Notes under the pieces: model-generated
The model's database searches: none
Seen by the model: the letters and a program-made list of their open reading frames with translations, nothing else
Told to the model about the DNA's origin: nothing
Program-made: the position numbers and the translations under genes
In this document: in pieces, positions 1 through 7,652 of the stretch
How positions within the stretch are numbered: the stretch's first letter is position 1
Layout: every line of letters starts with the position of its first letter
NCBI GenBank assembly: GCA_028289725.1
Contig: JANQOH010000368.1
Location: 1 to 16,584 of the forward strand
Direction: 5' to 3'
Length of the DNA: 16,584 nucleotides
From: Alphaproteobacteria bacterium
GTDB lineage: Bacteria; Pseudomonadota; Alphaproteobacteria; UBA7887

Positions 1-513
1 CGGACCGTAGCCGGCCGCCGCCGCGACGCCCGCGCCTGCCGAGGACGCGCCGGCGTTGTAGCCAAGCTTCCACGGATTGTGCGTGATGCCGGTCAGCGGG
101 CTGTGGCTCACGCCCTTCCAGCCAAACTCCGTCGTGGTGGTTTTCCCAAGCGACACGGCGCCCGCATCGCGAAGCCGCGTGACCACCGGCGCGTCAACGC
201 TTGGCACCGTCCCCTTCAGCGCGACCGACCCGCGCTCGGTTGGCACGCCCGCAGTCTCCACCAAATCCTTGATGGTCACCGGCACGCCGTGCAGGGGACC
301 AAGGTCCTCGCCGCGCGTCAACGCGGATTCCGCTTCGCGCGCGGCCGCCATCGCCAAATCGTAAGTCAAAGTCGCGAACGCATTCAGTTTCGGTTCCACG
401 CGCGCGATTCGGTTTAAGACAGCGTCCGCGACCTCGACCGGCGATACTTCCTTCTCGCGGATCATGCGCGCCAAGTCGGTCGCCGGCGTGTAGCAAAGTT
501 CCGTCGCGTCCAT
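1..513 (-). CDS. Amidase (amidase signature family), N-terminal 171 residues only
   Basis: This is the N-terminal part of an amidase-signature hydrolase, a family that hydrolyses amide bonds or acts as GatA in tRNA-dependent transamidation. The frame runs open from the ATG at 513 to the window edge, so the C-terminal two thirds are missing. Visible family marks are LHGVPVTIKDL (about residues 74-84), with K82 as the expected catalytic lysine, and YNAGASSAGAG (152-162), the signature serine loop, in which S157/S158 supply the cis-serine. The nucleophilic serine motif lies beyond the edge. The loop reads GASSAG rather than the common GGSSGG, a mild variation. It follows the hydrolase gene ending at 564 on the same strand after a 50-base gap, so co-transcription is possible. 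A stand-alone amidase is more likely than true GatA because no gatC or gatB is seen, but the missing part could change that. Confidence 0.88.
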   Translation of the reverse strand, partial: MDATELCYTPATDLARMIREKEVSPVEVADAVLNRIARVEPKLNAFATLTYDLAMAAAREAESALTRGEDLGPLHGVPVTIKDLVETAGVPTERGSVALKGTVPSVDAPVVTRLRDAGAVSLGKTTTTEFGWKGVSHSPLTGITHNPWKLGYNAGASSAGAGVAAAAGYGP

Positions 514-563
514 TAGAGAGCCCCAATCTCGTATTTAATTGTCACACTATTGAATTGCCGTGC

Positions 564-1358
564 CTAAAGCTTGTCCAAGAAATCGAGCAACGCCTTATTG
601 AATGCCTCTGGCTGTTGGACATTAGCCAGATGCGCCGCGTGATCGATGATCACAAGCTCGGATCCCGGAATGTTCTGGTGGATCACCTCGGCAGCGGAGA
701 CAGGCGTCCCGGGATCATCGGCGCCGACAATCACCAAGACCGGCAGCGTGATATTGCCGAGCTTGTCGGTGTAGTTGATCTTACTGATCGCTTCGCAGCA
801 TCCCGTGAAGCCCGGCACCGGGGTGCTCAGGATCATTTTCTCGATCATTTGCACTTCTGGTGGCCGGGCTTCCAAGCAATCCTCGGTGAACCAGCGCTCC
901 AGCGTGCCTTCGACGACGCCTTTCATGCCAAGCTGCCGCGCCGCGCGAATGCGCCCGGACCACAGCGTGCCGGCCCCCTCCGGCCAACGGCTGATGGTGT
1001 CCGCCAGGACTAGGCCGGTGAACCGGTCGGCATGCTCAAGCCCCAATTGCTGTCCGATCATGCCGCCCATCGACAAGCCGCAATAGGCCGCTTTCTCGAT
1101 GCCCAAGCCGTCCATCAGGCCAATCACGTCGGCGACCAGCATGTCCATGGTGTAGGCGCCGCCGGGCGCGCTCGATTGGCCGTGGCCGCGCGTGTCGTAC
1201 CGCAGAACGCGATAGTCGGGCACCAAGGCCGCCACTTGGGTGTCCCACATGCCCATGGCCGACGCCAAGCTGTTGCTCATCACCACGGTCGGCGCATCGT
1301 CGGGCCCATCGATTTGATAGGCGATGTCGATGCCGTTGACGGCAAGCTTGTCGGTCAT
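564..1358 (-). CDS. pcaD: Alpha/beta hydrolase, 3-oxoadipate enol-lactonase (PcaD)-like
   Basis: A 264-residue cytosolic alpha/beta-hydrolase with the length and motif pattern of 3-oxoadipate enol-lactonase, which opens the enol-lactone in the beta-ketoadipate branch of aromatic degradation. The nucleophile elbow is GLSMGGM (94-100) with S96. The acid is in GADDPGTP (D214 or D215), and the base is H243 in DHAAHLANVQQP. The oxyanion segment MSNSLASAMGMWD (27-39) and the RYDTRGHGQSS stretch (53-63) are also PcaD-like. The ATG at 1358 is preceded by GGGGAG about 10 bases upstream. It is divergent from the ETF dehydrogenase gene and upstream of the amidase. No other pca gene is present, so the exact substrate is inferred; another small ester or lactone is possible. 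Confidence 0.8.
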   Translation of the reverse strand: MTDKLAVNGIDIAYQIDGPDDAPTVVMSNSLASAMGMWDTQVAALVPDYRVLRYDTRGHGQSSAPGGAYTMDMLVADVIGLMDGLGIEKAAYCGLSMGGMIGQQLGLEHADRFTGLVLADTISRWPEGAGTLWSGRIRAARQLGMKGVVEGTLERWFTEDCLEARPPEVQMIEKMILSTPVPGFTGCCEAISKINYTDKLGNITLPVLVIVGADDPGTPVSAAEVIHQNIPGSELVIIDHAAHLANVQQPEAFNKALLDFLDKL

Positions 1359-1473
1359 GCTGTTGATCTCCCCACATCGTTCTGGATTGTTCGCCGGCGC
1401 GGCTTAGGGTCGCTCATCGCTCCGCGCCTTGGTATATGCTGCAGCGCGACACAATAATCCGGCTGGAGGCGAG

Positions 1474-3123
1474 ATGGAACGGGAGTCGATGGCGTATGAC
1501 GTCGTGATCGTGGGCGCGGGGCCGTCGGGCCTGGCGGCGGCGATCCGCCTGAAGCAGCTCTGCGCCGAAAACGACGTGGAGCTTGGCGTCTGCGTGATCG
1601 AAAAAGGCTCGGAAGTTGGCGCCCACATTCTATCCGGCGCGGTGCTCGAAACCCGGGCGCTCGACGAGCTGATTCCGGACTGGAAAGACCAAGGCGCGCC
1701 AATCTCGACCCAGGTCAGCGAGGAACGCTTCCTGTTTTTGTCGGAAAACGGCGGTTTCCGGTTCCCGAATGCGCTGCTGCCCGGATGCCTGCGCAACCAC
1801 GGCAATTACGTGATCAGCCTCGGCAATCTCTGCCGCTGGCTCGGCGAACAGGCCGAAGCCATGGGTGTCGAGATCTATCCGGGCTTCGCCGCCGCCGAAG
1901 TGCTGCGCCACGAAGATGGCTCGGTCAAAGGCGTCGCGACCGGCGATATGGGCATCACCAAATCCGGAGAGCAAGGCCCGAATTACCAACAAGGCGTCGA
2001 ACTGCACGGCAAGTTCACTTTTTTTGCCGAAGGCTGTCGCGGCAGTTTGGGCGGACAATTGATGGAAGCATACGGCCTGCGTGACGGCGTCGAACCGCAG
2101 ACCTACGGCATTGGCCTGAAGGAGCTTTGGGAGATTGAGCCGGAGAAGCATCGCCCGGGACTGGTCATGCACACCGCCGGTTGGCCACTCGAATCCAATA
2201 CCTACGGCGGCTCTTTCCTCTATCATTTGGACGACAATCAGGTGTCGATCGGCTTTGTCGTCGGCCTCGATTATCCCAATCCGTTTTTGAGCCCGTATGA
2301 GGAGTTTCAGCGCTTTAAGACGCATCCGAAAGTTCGCACGTTCCTCGAAGGTGGGCGGCGCATCGCCTATGGCGCGCGCGCGATCAACGAAGGCGGCCTG
2401 CAATGCCTGCCCAAGCTCACTTTCCCCGGCGGCGTTTTAATCGGTTGCGAGGCCGGCACGCTGAACATGCCAAAGATCAAAGGCACGCATACGGCCATGA
2501 AATCCGGCATGCTGGCGGCCGAAGCGGCGTTCGAGGCCTTGAGCGGCGGTGCGGGCGAAGGCGTGGAACTGGCCACTTATCAGGACGCCTTCGACGCGTC
2601 TTGGGTGCGTGAAGAGCTGTCCGCCGCGCGCAATGTGCGGCCGTCGTTCAAATGGGGCCTACTCGCCGGCACATTGCTCACCGGCATCGATCAGATTCTG
2701 TTCCGTGGCAAAGCGCCTTGGACCCTAAGGCACGGCCATACCGACCACGATGCCACCAAACCGGCCAAGGACTTCCAGCCGATCGATTATCCGAAGCCCG
2801 ACGGTGTGCTGACATTCGACCGGCTGACCAACGTGTCGTTTTCGGGCACCAATCACGAGGAAGACCAGCCGGCGCACCTGACGCTCAAGGACGACACCGT
2901 GCCGGTTGCGATCAATCTCGAAACCTATGATGCGCCGGAGCAGCGCTATTGCCCGGCCGGCGTCTATGAGATTTTGCGCGACGACGACGGCTCCAACCCA
3001 CGTCTGCAGATCAACGCGCAGAACTGCGTCCATTGCAAAACATGTGACATCAAAGATCCGACCCAAAACATTGTCTGGGTCGTGCCGGAAGGCGGCGGCG
3101 GTCCGAATTATCCGAACATGTAA
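1474..3123 (+). CDS. Electron-transfer flavoprotein:ubiquinone oxidoreductase (ETF dehydrogenase)
   Basis: A 549-residue inner-membrane-associated flavoprotein that takes electrons from reduced ETF (fed by acyl-CoA and other dehydrogenases) and passes them to ubiquinone. The FAD-binding GAGPSG is at residues 14-19. A second FAD-contact region, GCEAGTLNMPKIKGTHTAMK, lies mid-protein. The C-terminal ferredoxin-like domain has C493, C518, C521 and C524, with 25-3-3 spacing identical to the [4Fe-4S] ligands of the mammalian enzyme, so the cluster site is complete. I chose the ATG at 1474 because GGAGG sits 4 bases upstream and MERES-MAYDVVIVGAG matches the family N-terminus. A TTG frame extension to 1429 and an ATG at 1489 are weaker. 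The ETF alpha and beta subunits are not in the window. Confidence 0.97.
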   Translation: MERESMAYDVVIVGAGPSGLAAAIRLKQLCAENDVELGVCVIEKGSEVGAHILSGAVLETRALDELIPDWKDQGAPISTQVSEERFLFLSENGGFRFPNALLPGCLRNHGNYVISLGNLCRWLGEQAEAMGVEIYPGFAAAEVLRHEDGSVKGVATGDMGITKSGEQGPNYQQGVELHGKFTFFAEGCRGSLGGQLMEAYGLRDGVEPQTYGIGLKELWEIEPEKHRPGLVMHTAGWPLESNTYGGSFLYHLDDNQVSIGFVVGLDYPNPFLSPYEEFQRFKTHPKVRTFLEGGRRIAYGARAINEGGLQCLPKLTFPGGVLIGCEAGTLNMPKIKGTHTAMKSGMLAAEAAFEALSGGAGEGVELATYQDAFDASWVREELSAARNVRPSFKWGLLAGTLLTGIDQILFRGKAPWTLRHGHTDHDATKPAKDFQPIDYPKPDGVLTFDRLTNVSFSGTNHEEDQPAHLTLKDDTVPVAINLETYDAPEQRYCPAGVYEILRDDDGSNPRLQINAQNCVHCKTCDIKDPTQNIVWVVPEGGGGPNYPNM

Positions 3124-3163
3124 GACCCGAAAACCGACGGAAATGCCAAAAAAACACAGCGGG

Positions 3164-3179
3164 TGTGAACAGGTTCACA
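3164..3179. promoter_or_regulatory. Perfect CRP/FNR-family type palindrome
   Basis: TGTGAACAGGTTCACA is TGTGA-N6-TCACA, an exact match to the classical CRP half-site spacing, and the symmetry extends to 7-base arms (TGTGAAC/GTTCACA) around AG. It lies 40 bases after the ETF dehydrogenase stop and 115 bases before the ATG of the small secreted protein at 3295. Binding by a CRP-like regulator is inferred from the sequence only; no such regulator gene is in the window. Confidence 0.55.
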
Positions 3180-3195
3180 TACCCCCTGTGGGGTA
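3180..3195. promoter_or_regulatory. TACCCC-CTGT-GGGGTA palindrome, possible operator
   Basis: A perfect inverted repeat with 6-base arms and a 4-base spacer, starting on the base immediately after the CRP-type palindrome. G/C-run palindromes flanked by TA resemble operators of the CsoR/RcnR/FrmR repressor family, which respond to copper, nickel or formaldehyde. That assignment is by resemblance only. It could also form an RNA hairpin, but no T-run follows, so it does not look like a terminator for the upstream gene. Confidence 0.35.
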
Positions 3196-3294
3196 GGTCG
3201 CTGCGGCGAACCGTCGGCTGCGGCATAAACGTTCTCAACAAGCGGGTGGTGCCCCACACCTGCCCCGAAACAGCAAAGTCAAAAGAGAACGATC

Positions 3295-3624
3295 ATGAAC
3301 ACCAAATCCCGCCTCCCCATCACCCTCGCCGTCGCCGCTGCCGTTGTTGCCAGCACCCTGAGCGGCGCCGCCCTCGCGCAGCCGGCCACGGATGTCTACG
3401 CCAAGCCGGGCACGCAGTCGGCCACCAACGTGGCCGAAGCCCCCGCGAACGTGACCCGCGCACCGGTGCCAGGCCTCGTCGTTGCCTACACCCAGTTCGG
3501 TCCGTCCGCCGCGGGCGCGAGCTCCGAACGGCCGATTGTCGTCGCCGCGCCGTTCCAGGGCCGCGGCTATGTCGAAAGCGCCGGCGGTGCCTTGTCCTAC
3601 ACGGGCCTGGTCGCCGGCAACTAA
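3295..3624 (+). CDS. Small secreted protein of unknown function
   Basis: A 109-residue protein with a clear Sec signal peptide: MNTKSR, a hydrophobic Ala/Val/Leu core, then AALA-QP, giving predicted cleavage after A28. The mature part is about 81 residues, has no cysteine, and is rich in Ala, Gly, Pro and Val with scattered aromatics (VVAYTQFGP, GRGYVESAGG). I recognise no domain. The start at 3295 has a weak GAGA 6 bases upstream. It stands alone between the double palindrome at 3164-3195 and a strong terminator at 3649-3681, which suggests an individually regulated short transcript. Periplasmic or surface location is inferred from the signal peptide. Confidence 0.75.
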   Translation: MNTKSRLPITLAVAAAVVASTLSGAALAQPATDVYAKPGTQSATNVAEAPANVTRAPVPGLVVAYTQFGPSAAGASSERPIVVAAPFQGRGYVESAGGALSYTGLVAGN

Positions 3625-3648
3625 CCACCCTCCGTACCGTCCTAAAGC

Positions 3649-3681
3649 AGCGCGGGCACAGAGTGCCCGCGCTTTTCGTTT
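3649..3681 (+). terminator. Strong rho-independent terminator
   Basis: GCGCGGGCAC (3650-3659), loop AGA and GTGCCCGCGC (3663-3672) form a perfect 10-base-pair GC-rich stem, followed by TTTTCGTTT. It lies 25 bases after the stop of the small secreted protein. On the other strand it sits just beyond the stop of the gene ending at 3695, but the T-run there is weak (TGCTTT), so it mainly serves the plus strand. Confidence 0.93.
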
Positions 3682-3694
3682 AAATTGACGTGCT

Positions 3695-4147
3695 TTATTG
3701 CCGGGTGAGCTTACCGCAGGCGGAAACTTTGCCGCCGTCGCTCGATCCCGTGCCAGCCTGGGCGTAACAAAAATCCATCGTGACACCGGTAATCGCGCCG
3801 CTGACATAGCCGGTTTCGTCGGCGCAGAGCATTTGCCCGTCATCGGTCATCGCGCAAACGAACGGAAATCCAGCTTGTCCGCTCGACCATTCACCCGCGA
3901 TGAGTTTGCCTTCTTGTTGGTCGATCCGAACCGCCACGGGTTGTGCGAAGGTCGAGACGCCTTCCCGCTCGGTGATGGTGAGTTTCTGTCCGCGCACACC
4001 AGCTTCGCTACTCAGTTTGGTGGCGCCTTCGGTGATTCCGTTAACCTCACCGGTCCATAGTCCGGTCACATCATCGGCCGCGACCACGCCATTCGCGCCG
4101 ACCGCAACCAATAGCCCGGCAACAAACAAACCCACGAATTTCGACAT
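3695..4147 (-). CDS. Secreted four-cysteine protein of unknown function
   Basis: A 150-residue exported protein. The start at 4147 is chosen because GGAGG lies 5 bases upstream; an ATG 12 bases further out has no such site. MSKFVGLFVAGLLVAVGANG plus VVA-AD is a typical signal peptide, with cleavage near residue 23 or 24. The mature protein begins with VTGLWTGEVNG, a pattern common in small secreted beta-rich proteins. It contains four cysteines (in FVCAM, MLCADE, DFCYA and SACGK), consistent with two disulfides in the periplasm. I do not recognise the family. It converges on the terminator at 3649-3681 and may share a direction of transcription with the VOC gene at 4420-4821, but the 272-base gap argues for its own promoter. 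Confidence 0.78.
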   Translation of the reverse strand: MSKFVGLFVAGLLVAVGANGVVAADDVTGLWTGEVNGITEGATKLSSEAGVRGQKLTITEREGVSTFAQPVAVRIDQQEGKLIAGEWSSGQAGFPFVCAMTDDGQMLCADETGYVSGAITGVTMDFCYAQAGTGSSDGGKVSACGKLTRQ

Positions 4148-4419
4148 ATCTGCCTCCATGTGTGGTCGATCCGAGCCCTTCCAGGACCAATCGCGCCTCG
4201 CACGTCCGGCTCATTTTTGGACTCTTTCTGTATCCGCCACGGGTTCACAGGCGGCGATACAATTGCCCCGCTACACCGGGATACAGTGGTTCATTATTTG
4301 ACGATCCGCGCGCCGGGTGTTTTCAGCCTCGGCGCAACCGGACGCACATAAAGCGCGCGTTACGCGACGATGTCATTGACCCAGATTAGGCACGTGCACC
4401 AGCGGTGGGTCTGAATGGG

Positions 4420-4821
4420 TCAACCGGACGTGTCTTCACCGGCCGGGAGGTCTTCGCCGAAGCACAGGATGTTACCGTCGGGGTCCGTGACTTCGAATTC
4501 GCGCATGCCGTAAACCGTTTCTTCGATCGGCCGGGTGAGCGGCACGTCAGCTGCACGATAGCTTTCAAACAAGGCCTCCAGTCCGTCGACGTGAAAATAA
4601 GCGTCCCAGCCGCCTTGATGTGCGCCCGGCGGGCCGTTCCACGCATTGACGAACACGATGCTCTTGCCACGCCGAAAAATGCCGAACCGTGGCGGATCGC
4701 CGCCCTCCTCATCAATGCCGAAGCCGAGACTGTCCGTATAGAAGGCGCGCGAGCGCGGATAGTCCCCCGACCGGAGGACCGGGGTCGATTGCACAAATTG
4801 GGGCATCTCGGAATTAGACAT
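4420..4821 (-). CDS. VOC-fold (glyoxalase/bleomycin-resistance-like) protein
   Basis: A 133-residue single VOC module, the usual length for this superfamily of metal-dependent dioxygenases, lyases and drug-binding proteins. Recognisable elements are TPVLRSGDYPRSRAFYTDSL (residues 13-32), the first beta-alpha unit with its Phe-Tyr; VFVNAW mid-domain; and EVTDPDGNILCFGED (110-124), the standard closing strand with a Glu at a usual metal-ligand position. The first strand lacks the usual His or Glu ligand, so metal binding is uncertain. No ideal ribosome site precedes the ATG at 4821; an internal ATG at residue 6 is possible. It is divergent from the PQQ-type dehydrogenase gene across 122 bases. 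The substrate cannot be told from sequence. Confidence 0.85.
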   Translation of the reverse strand: MSNSEMPQFVQSTPVLRSGDYPRSRAFYTDSLGFGIDEEGGDPPRFGIFRRGKSIVFVNAWNGPPGAHQGGWDAYFHVDGLEALFESYRAADVPLTRPIEETVYGMREFEVTDPDGNILCFGEDLPAGEDTSG

Positions 4822-4943
4822 GGGGGCCCTACATCAATCCGTTGCATAACGCGGCCATCATTATACACCGCCGCGCCGCGTTCCGCCTGCCACGCCAATC
4901 AGTGTAGAGTGCGCCAGTCGCAAAAACAAAAAGAGATCGAACG

Positions 4944-6062
4944 ATGAAGGGAACCCCCACCTTTTCGCTGCCGTCGCTTCTATTGCCTTTCGTTCTGCTG
5001 GCAAGCGGGGCCGCGTCCGCGCGCGATTTGCCGCTCGAACTGATCACGTTGCCCGAGGGATTCAAAATCGAGGTCTATGTCGAGGGCATCGACAATGCGC
5101 GTCAAATGGCGCTCGGCGACCAAGGCACATTGTTCGTCGGTTCACGTGGCGCGGGTAATGTTTACGCGGTGATCGACAGCGACGGTGATGGACGCCCCGA
5201 CAAGGGACGCTTGGTGGATTCCGGTCTGAAATTTCCGAGCGGCGTCGCGTTTCATGATGGCGCGCTCTATGTCGGCGCCGTGAGCCGCCTGCTGCGCTAC
5301 GACAATGTGGAGGCACAACTCGACAGTCCGCCCGACCCCATCGTGATTACCGATCGCTTACCGGACGACGAGCATCACGGCTGGAAATATCTCGGTTTCG
5401 GCCCGGACGACCGCCTTTATGTGCCGGTTGGTGCACCGTGCAATGTCTGTGTCCGCGAAAGCCCTTACGCCACGATACTGAGCATGAATCCCGACGGGTC
5501 CGATGCCCAGGTGTTCGCCGATGGCGTGCGCAATTCCGTCGGCTTCGATTTTCACCCCGAGACCGGAAATCTCTGGTTCACCGACAATGGACGCGACCAT
5601 TTGGGTGACAATTTGCCACCGTGCGAATTGAACCACGCGCGCGAAGCCGGATTGCATTTCGGCTTCCCTTTTTGCCACGCGGGATCGATCGCTGATCCGC
5701 AATTTGGCGACCGCGGCGAATGCCCTGACTTCGAGCCGCCGGTTCAAGCGCTCGGCCCCCATGTCGCGCCGCTCGGCATGGCGTTTTACACGGGCGACAT
5801 GTTCCCGGCGGAGTATCGCCATCAAATTTTCATCGCCGAACACGGCTCTTGGAACCGCAGCCGCAAAATCGGCTATCGCATCACGCTGGTCCGCCTCGAC
5901 GAGAACGGCCGCGCCGTGTCGTATGAGACCTTCGCGGAAGGCTGGCTGCAAGGCCAACGCGCTTGGGGCCGCCCATCAGACGTGTTGGTGATGCCCGACG
6001 GCGCGTTGCTGATTGCCGACGACCAAGCTGACGTGATCTACCGGATCAGCTACGGCGGGTGA
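4944..6062 (+). CDS. PQQ-dependent sugar dehydrogenase / L-sorbosone dehydrogenase family beta-propeller protein
   Basis: A 372-residue exported protein of the soluble glucose dehydrogenase/sorbosone dehydrogenase beta-propeller family, which oxidises sugars or related aldehydes with pyrroloquinoline quinone in the periplasm. The signal peptide ends at ASA-RD (residue 26). Family marks include RLPDDEHHGWKYLGFG (138-153) with a candidate catalytic His at 144 or 145, GVRNSVGFDFHP (194-205), TDNGRDHLGDNLPP (213-226), AEHGSWNRS (298-306) and GRPSDVLVMPDGALLIADD (342-360). Six cysteines are present (C166, C169, C227, C244, C260 plus none in the leader apart from these five visible in the mature part), so disulfides are likely. 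The stop overlaps the ribosome site of the next gene, implying coupling. No PQQ biosynthesis gene is nearby. The true substrate is unknown. Confidence 0.87.
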   Translation: MKGTPTFSLPSLLLPFVLLASGAASARDLPLELITLPEGFKIEVYVEGIDNARQMALGDQGTLFVGSRGAGNVYAVIDSDGDGRPDKGRLVDSGLKFPSGVAFHDGALYVGAVSRLLRYDNVEAQLDSPPDPIVITDRLPDDEHHGWKYLGFGPDDRLYVPVGAPCNVCVRESPYATILSMNPDGSDAQVFADGVRNSVGFDFHPETGNLWFTDNGRDHLGDNLPPCELNHAREAGLHFGFPFCHAGSIADPQFGDRGECPDFEPPVQALGPHVAPLGMAFYTGDMFPAEYRHQIFIAEHGSWNRSRKIGYRITLVRLDENGRAVSYETFAEGWLQGQRAWGRPSDVLVMPDGALLIADDQADVIYRISYGG

Positions 6063-6070
6063 GGCGCGGC

Positions 6071-6967
6071 ATGACCAACACACCTACACGCGTCGGTTTT
6101 GTCGGCCTCGGCAATATGGGCGGCGGCATGGCGCGCAACCTCGCGCGCAAGGGTTTTTCAGTCTCCGGTTATGACATAAACGCCAAGGCACTCAATCGCG
6201 CCGTCGAAGGCGGCGTCATCGCGGCCGATTCCGCGGTTGAGGCGGCAGCCGGCGCGAATGTGCTGATCACGATCCTGCCGGACACGCCGGACGTTCTTGG
6301 CTGTCTGACCGGCGAAGATGGTGCTTTGAACAGCCTGCAGCCGGGCGCACTGGTGATGGAAATGAGCACCATCGCACCGGCAGCCATCGACCAAATCGCC
6401 GGAAACACGAAAGCGAAAAATCTGGACTTCATCGATGCGCCCGTGGGCCGCGGCCCCGCGCAAGCCGAAAGCGGCGAACTGTTGTTCATGGTCGGCGGCG
6501 ATGACACAGCGTTGGATCGCGCGCGTCCTTTGCTCGATGCGATGGGCGACACCGTGATTCATTGCGGCGCTGTCGGTACCGGCATTCGGACCAAACTGGT
6601 CAACAATTTCCTGTCGCAGTCGACGTGCCAACTCAGCGCGGAGGCGGTTGCGCTCGGTCTCAAAATGGGTCTTGAACTCGACAAGTTTCTGCCTGTCATG
6701 ACCGGCAGCCTGGCGACGAACCAATATTTAGCCAGCTATTGGCCGTCGAAGGTCCTGTCGGGCGACATCGAACCCGGCTTCGCGATCCGCCTGTCGCAAA
6801 AGGACCTCAACCTTGCGATCGAGATGGCCGACCAAGCGGGCGCCACGGTCGCGACCGGGCGCGCGGCCCGCGATCAGATAATGGAAGCGGCCGAACAAAT
6901 GGGCGAGCAAGATGTTTCCGCCCTGCTCATTGCCGCCTGCGCGAAAGCCGCCGTCAAGGCGCCCTAG
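6071..6967 (+). CDS. Beta-hydroxyacid dehydrogenase (3-hydroxyisobutyrate / sulfolactaldehyde reductase-like)
   Basis: A 298-residue cytosolic NAD(P)-dependent oxidoreductase of the beta-hydroxyacid dehydrogenase family. The nucleotide fold is VGFVGLGNMGGGMARNL (8-24). The catalytic lysine is K175 in GTGIRTKLVNN (169-179), with N179 the conserved partner. The substrate loop reads DAPVGRGPAQAESG (122-135), with PVGR instead of the usual PVSGG. From memory, E. coli sulfolactaldehyde reductase YihU also has PVGR, a GIRxKLxNN stretch, a downstream LSAEA motif and a WPxKVLxGD segment; this protein has all four. I chose the ATG at 6071 because GAGG (6061-6064) lies 6 bases upstream, overlapping the previous stop. 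A GTG at 6059 is the alternative. It is probably translated from the same message as the dehydrogenase before it. Confidence 0.92.
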   Translation: MTNTPTRVGFVGLGNMGGGMARNLARKGFSVSGYDINAKALNRAVEGGVIAADSAVEAAAGANVLITILPDTPDVLGCLTGEDGALNSLQPGALVMEMSTIAPAAIDQIAGNTKAKNLDFIDAPVGRGPAQAESGELLFMVGGDDTALDRARPLLDAMGDTVIHCGAVGTGIRTKLVNNFLSQSTCQLSAEAVALGLKMGLELDKFLPVMTGSLATNQYLASYWPSKVLSGDIEPGFAIRLSQKDLNLAIEMADQAGATVATGRAARDQIMEAAEQMGEQDVSALLIAACAKAAVKAP

Positions 6968-7470
6968 AAACGCGTCGCCCCCAGGGACGAATTGCGAATC
7001 ATTTCGATCACGGCTTCCGGGATTCGGTCGAGCTGGGAGTCGCTGGACACGCGCGCGATTTCCTTTTCGCGGATCTCTTTGCGCAGTTCGAACATCCGGT
7101 CGTCTCGTTCGGCACGGGTCATCATACCGGCCTCGACCTGGTCGGTCATGGTGCGGTGTTCCGCCATCGCCGCCTCGTAGAGACGCGGCTGCGTGGTCTC
7201 GAGCATCAACGTGCTGCGCACCGCATCATACGCGCACGCTGCCCAAGCCCGTTCCGTCGGCGCAAGTTCGTGGGGGCCGAGCGCACCCGGATTTTCGGGA
7301 TCGTAGCCATGCAGTTCCTTGCATTCGTCGCGTCGCGCGTAATAAGCGTCGACCGCCTGCTGCATGGCGCCGAAGCGGCTGGCCTCATCCTGAGAGGCGG
7401 GCGGCGGCGGCGCGCACGCCGCCAAAACGCACGCGATCGTCGAAACAAACATATAGCGGATCTGGGTCAT
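6964..7470 (-). CDS. Putative lipoprotein of unknown function
   Basis: A 168-residue protein with a lipoprotein signal: a hydrophobic stretch, then VLAAC with the lipidated C19, followed by a proline run (APPPPAS). Residue +2 after the cysteine is Ala, so outer-membrane sorting is expected. The mature domain is largely helical and charged (for example MFELRKEIREKEIARVSSDS), with two further cysteines in DECKELHGYDP and AWAACAYDA. The start at 7470 is supported by AGGAGG 9 bases upstream; a longer frame to 7506 lacks this and would bury the signal. No family recognised. Its stop shares the four bases CTAG with the stop of the convergent dehydrogenase gene. Confidence 0.8.
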   Translation of the reverse strand: MTQIRYMFVSTIACVLAACAPPPPASQDEASRFGAMQQAVDAYYARRDECKELHGYDPENPGALGPHELAPTERAWAACAYDAVRSTLMLETTQPRLYEAAMAEHRTMTDQVEAGMMTRAERDDRMFELRKEIREKEIARVSSDSQLDRIPEAVIEMIRNSSLGATRF

Positions 7471-7625
7471 CGTTCGGCGCCTCCTAATCTTGAACGCTTC
7501 TGACACGTCCGGCGCGGGCTCGTTGCCTTGTCGACTAAGTCTAGAACCGCGCGTGTTTCAGAAACAAGCATTCCCCGTTTGCCCCTGGCCAAAATTCCCA
7601 TGGCGCCGGACGCAGGGGGCGTTAC

Positions 7626-7652
7626 CATGCGCGAAACCATGTATGGCGCATG
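7626..7652 (+). promoter_or_regulatory. Inverted repeat covering the manC start codon
   Basis: CATGCGC (7626-7632) and GCGCATG (7646-7652) are perfect 7-base arms around a 13-base loop. The second arm contains the first ATG of the guanylyltransferase gene, and there is no recognisable ribosome site in front of it. A hairpin here could mask the start codon in RNA and leave the next ATG (7656) free. Any role is inferred. Confidence 0.3.

Noticed and set aside
1429..1473. TTG-initiated N-terminal extension of the ETF dehydrogenase
   Set aside because: No ribosome site before the TTG, while GGAGG precedes the ATG at 1474 and the family N-terminus begins MERES.
3180..3195. TACCCC/GGGGTA hairpin as terminator of the ETF dehydrogenase gene
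   Set aside because: The following bases are GGTCGCTGCGG, with no T-run on the plus strand.
4230..4260. Imperfect hairpin GTATCCGCC / GGCGGCGATAC in the 4148-4419 gap
   Set aside because: Needs a 2-base bulge and has no positional logic as terminator or riboswitch.
4377..4422. TGACCCA/TGGGTCA inverted repeat overlapping the VOC gene stop
   Set aside because: Arms are only 7 bases with a loop over 30 bases and no T-run; probably chance.
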